Of a stretch of DNA of 64,000 bases, positions 60,172 through 64,000 are shown piece by piece. This DNA is from Nicotiana tabacum (taxonomy: Eukaryota > Streptophyta > Magnoliopsida > Solanales > Solanaceae): the NCBI RefSeq assembly GCF_000715075.1, contig NC_134082.1, positions 211,057,948-211,121,947 of the forward strand. Direction: 5' to 3'. The notes under the pieces are model-generated. The model was not told the origin of the DNA. It saw nothing but the letters and a program-made list of their open reading frames with translations, and did not search any database. Each line of letters opens with the position of its first letter. The first letter of the stretch is position 1. The translations under genes and the position numbers were made by a program.

Positions 60172-63100
60172 ACTAGGTTTCCTTAGGTCTCACGAGTCAT
60201 GAGCAAGTCTAGTAGAGTCTCACGGATCGGTACAGAGACGTATGTACTTATTCTCGAGAGGCTATAAGGCTGTTAGGAGTACTTCCCTTCTTGATTCCTC
60301 GTCGTGCGATTTGATTCCTTGAGGCTTAGGCCCTTGTTTCCTTCCTACTCAATCTTACGCGACGTGAATCGCTTGTTGTAAATCGAGAATTTAAGAATTG
60401 TAATGGTACTACAAATGTGGTGCGGGTGTTTCTCCCTGCGTGGTTATTTGAGCTATTATCATCGCCTTGTGGAAGGATATTCTATTGTTCTAGCTCAGTA
60501 GTGGTACTTCTGAGAGCTTTGAGGCTAGGCACAAGTTGCCATGATGTTTATGAATGATTATTCTACCGTATTGATATGATGGTAGAATGTTTGCCTACGT
60601 GTCGAGGCAGTGAATGACTTGAAGGGAGATTTACTCAGTGCATGTTCTATAGATATGGTATTTTATTCCTGGTAGGGGAAAGGAAATCGGGCTGAGAGTG
60701 TTCCCATTTGGGTTGACGGGGAACAAGACTTGGGTATTTTCGAGCGTGGCGGAATGTTCATCTGCGATGTAGCATCATCGTCCTCAATGGTATGTGTTAA
60801 GATCTCCGGTGTTATGGTGTTCTGCAATTCACCTTGGGGTAAGATATTATGAAATAATATGGGAGAACGACTGTCAGATATCGCGGGGTATGGTGGTTCA
60901 GGATTGAATCGGTGTTTCTACTGTTGACGACTCGAGAAAGATTTTCTTCGGAAAATTTAAGGTTAGCAGCGATTTGAGGGTTCAAGTACTGCGAAGATGG
61001 ATTTATTTAAGGCAACAACTGAGCCGCAAATGGTGAGAAAGTATATGTGGGAAGTGTCAGGTGGTGGTTAAAATTTCTAGAAGGCCAGTTATAAGAAGCA
61101 ACGGTCGAGTAGTCGATTAAAGGGGTGAGTTCCGCTAAAGTGGGAGAGTGGCGGAGTTGTGTGTGGGCTTTGTGGTAGGATGACTATGCACCTTAAAGGG
61201 AGTTTGGAATGATTTGGGAATTTTAGTGATTGGTGATTGGGGTCTACGGATTTAATTTGAAGTATGGGCTATTATGCGGCAGGAGATTTGATATAACAGA
61301 AATGAGCTGCTTGAAATGAAGAAGGATACAACATTACTTTGAATTGGAAGGATGTTGCCGCACATTTAATTGATGTCCACGAGGGGTGAATGGACTTGTG
61401 CAGCTAGAGAGTGAGCTCGGACTCAGGATTGGTTATTGATGTCATAGTGATTGTACCTTGTGCAGCAGTGTTGGAAGATGTTGAGAAGTGAACTCCACAG
61501 GTGGGTTATTCCCTGTGAGCAGGTTAGCGGTCTCGTGATTGGCGAGGCTTCTATGGAGAATTTTGGCAGTTGATTGCGCAAGGTTATATCAATAAGAGAT
61601 TAAGAATCCTGGTGAATTTCAGAGTTGTGTAATAGTGGCTTTGAGCTAAGTGGGAGAGTCCCACCGCCTATGATTGGGTTGCATGGTTAACTACTTGTGA
61701 GGTTTTCGATTATTAGCATGTTGATGGGTTATTTTAGCCACGGGAAAAGAGCATAACTGGTAAATTGAGCAAAAGGATTGTTAAAGGTGTACCATGGTTG
61801 GCCTTGTTGGCTCATGTTCAGATTGAGAAAGGATTCAGGGTTTACGCCTCGTATAAGTATGGGTGTCAAGGGAAGTGATTATGCTAGGTGCTTCGTCGAG
61901 AGGGTATTCATATGCTAGAAGATTTATGGAGTTGATTATATTCGAGGCCAAGTCAGAGCGGGTGGCTCTCAACAACGGTCCTTGTGGATTCAAAGGGTAA
62001 AGTGTGGTGCCTAATAATTTCAAGCATGTAGGTACGGCTAAGAATCAAGCTTGGTAGCAGCTTATGAGAAGAGGCCCAAAACGATCTATGATGTGTTGGC
62101 TTGCAATGTAGCACTTGGGAGGTATGAAATGGTTCGTGGAATTTGATACAACATGGTCTCGTGATTCAAGGCCACTCGGGACGAGTGCAGATGGAGTGTA
62201 TGTTATGTGTTGAATGGAGTTATTATTATTACTAAGGCAATCAGGGTAAATCGAAGGAAGATAGATTGGTTAGCCACAGTTGAGTTGGCATATTGGCGGT
62301 ATAGATCAGTTCCTTCAGCGTGATCAAGTTATTCATGTGAAAGGTTACGGTATGTGTGAGGTTTGTCGGCCGCCGTAATTGATGTTATTCAGAAGCATTC
62401 TACAGTATGGCCTGTTATGTGTAGGCGGATCTAGGAAGGACTATGGTGGCTTAGACTACTACTTAGAGATTTGCATATTCTACGGCTATAAGAATTCACC
62501 TGTGTGTTACTATAGTTCTTCTGAAGTGAGTTAAGTGAAAAGTTTTTATATGATGAGGTGTTAACCTATTAGTGGTTCCGGAGTTATGATAAAAAATGTG
62601 TCCTATTGAATAGTGGCATATTAGATGCAGCGAGTAGTATGGAATTTGAAGTGGGGATCAAAGTTGCAGTTTGGTGTTGACAAGGATGTCACGGGCTCGG
62701 ATGAGCAGGAAAGGAATTTCAATGTTTAAGGTAAGTTGGTATTGTCTTCAGCATCACCTGATATCAGTGTTTCACGGAAAAGGCCTTGCATCCTGGTTAA
62801 GGATTATTGATCGCTTTTTAGTGTTAGTACAACCGGTGGTTTGGATGTACGGACCTGTTGTTTGTTATGGTAGGTTATGGGAGCGTGTCCCACAGGAAGA
62901 TTGTATAAGTGTGGCATGTAGTCACTTGATTGATTAAAGATTTAAACCAAGTATGAAGATTTTGGTAGTATCATTAATTTGAGAACTTATGCCTGGAGGG
63001 CACTCGATTTATTGAGTTGTAGACTATGGAGGATTTCTCCAGTTATGACGGTTGATCTTGTGTGTTACGAGAAATGGGGTTATTATGGACCCATGAAAGG

Positions 63101-64000
63101 TTATTAGCCTAGTTGGTGCAATTAGAAATCAACTTGAGGTCTATGGATGGATTTAATGTGAATATGGGCTCTATATCAGGTCAGATGTGTTCAATTTAGC
63201 AATACGCTACTTCTGGGAGAGTAGTCGGGGTGTTATTTCGTCGTCAGCTATTCCATGCAATGATGCATTGCGCCGTGTGAGTTGAGAGACGGCTTGGTAA
63301 ATTGCTTATGTGTGAAGTTTCCACATTGAGATGATGTTATTCGAGCAAGATGGCTCTTGAGATTCAAATCGTATATCGCACCTTAGTTGTGCTTGAATCT
63401 TTTAGCTTATAACGTGATATGTCCCCTCAGGGATGGTATTATGCACTTATCTTGCTCGTGATCGAATTTTGATATTTTATTGTAATGAGCAATTTAGCTC
63501 GATGTGCATCTCCTTATGTGAGTTCTACGTGTACACCCCGTGGCACGCTGCCATGGGTATGGTTTGGATCGGGTGGCATGCCGCCATGGTTGTGTTGTAT
63601 GGATCGGGTGGCACGCCGCCATAGTTACACTGTTTGGATCGGGTTGCGCGCCGCAATAGTGTGATGTTCAGTAAAGTTCCCCATATCTGTTTTTATGTGT
63701 TTTGTTTCCTATTTTTTTGAGGAAAGCTCGTATTAGTTGTGAGCCAGCATCGCATGTATGATTCGCGAGCGGGGTAATCAGATTTGCTTTTCGGAGTTCG
63801 TTTTTCTTTCGTATTGCAGTCGAATTGGTAGCCTATTGGCACATTGTGGCGTCATATGAGACTGTTGATCATGTCCGGGATGGCTTATTTAATGAACAGT
63901 TCGTACTGGGTGAGACGAAATTATTGGATTTAGGACCACTACAATCTGATTACATGGAATATATTAAGGAGCAAAGATCATTATTTGGTTCAGAATGAGG
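60172..64000 (+). other. Element D internal region without gag-pol
   Basis: Collinear with 29284 to about 33250 of element E. No reading frame above about 90 codons, no RT, integrase, protease or gag motif. The region 63535-63665 contains a tandem array that has four units here and two in E. The window ends before the polypurine tract. Confidence 0.8.
63535..63665 (+). repeat. About 35-bp tandem repeat, 4 units (GGATCGGGTGGCACGCCGCC type)
   Basis: Units near 63535, 63566, 63601 and 63636 have the core GGATCGGGTGGCACGCCGCC, the last variant being GGGTTGCGCGCCGCAA. Element E has two units near 32803 and 32839, so copy number varies between family members. Confidence 0.85.

Larger units (their letters stand above)
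57328..64000 (+). mobile_element. Element D: non-autonomous LTR retrotransposon of the E family, 3' end outside the window
   Basis: Plus-strand LTR 57328-60156, primer site, and 3.83 kb of internal DNA collinear with element E and likewise without gag-pol. It inserted in the repeat part of the DUF1985-type gene. The 3' LTR and target duplication lie beyond the window; the 5' flank is gatgc. It is more diverged from both E LTRs than they are from each other, so it is a separate, probably older, insertion. Confidence 0.88.

Overview
This window looks like nuclear DNA of a flowering plant, almost certainly Solanaceae and probably Nicotiana-like. It carries 3' ends of the TS/SolS SINE type, a nuclear copy of plastid rps12, Stowaway, Tourist and hAT MITEs, and long-LTR Ty3/gypsy elements of the Del/Tekay (chromovirus) type. 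Host genes are sparse. The one convincing host gene is an intron-split minus-strand sirohydrochlorin ferrochelatase (SIRB) at 14395-18988; almost everything else is transposon or transposon debris.

Layout. 1-3156: broken LINE ORF2 (reverse transcriptase, zf-RVT, RNase H). 3446-3861: plastid rps12 exon 2 plus the start of its group II intron. 3898-4022: truncated SINE with a perfect 15-bp duplication. 4564-5485 and 5595-6510: two non-autonomous hAT elements. 7457-9330 (-): unrecognised broken ORFs abutting a hAT transposase pseudogene (9331-10689). 11917-12539: two Stowaway-like MITEs. 12981-13079: second SINE. 14395-18988: SIRB, whose last intron holds a long-TIR Mutator-like element that itself holds a probable solo LTR. 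19030-19700: Tourist-like MITE beside the SIRB 5' end.

From about 19.87 kb to the end lies a nest of elements. The oldest layer is Mutator-like DNA: a broken MULE transposase (22051-23297), AT-rich tandem arrays (23298-24510 and 47230-48276), and a DUF1985-type gene with about 100-residue tandem repeats (53908-57315). These pieces share a palindrome, TCCAGTATATTATACTGGA. Into this layer came a truncated LTR (20198-21718), a Tekay-type element B (24511-46053, minus strand, gag-pol broken by many stops), an LTR-gag fragment C (48277-52358), and element D (57328 to the window end). Element E (26396-36646) sits inside the 3' LTR of B. E and D are one family: 2.8-2.9 kb LTRs, normal primer sites and an internal region with no gag or pol that I can recognise, so they look like large non-autonomous retrotransposons.

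The most unusual signals are: (i) the palindrome shared by the MULE transposase region, arrays and DUF1985 gene, with tandem protein repeats in the latter; (ii) different LTR families each carrying a dense cluster of short GC-rich palindromes just upstream of a candidate TATA box; (iii) a conserved gene-free internal domain in E and D; and (iv) the SIRB gene, which lacks an in-frame ATG in its first exon and has been invaded in its last intron.
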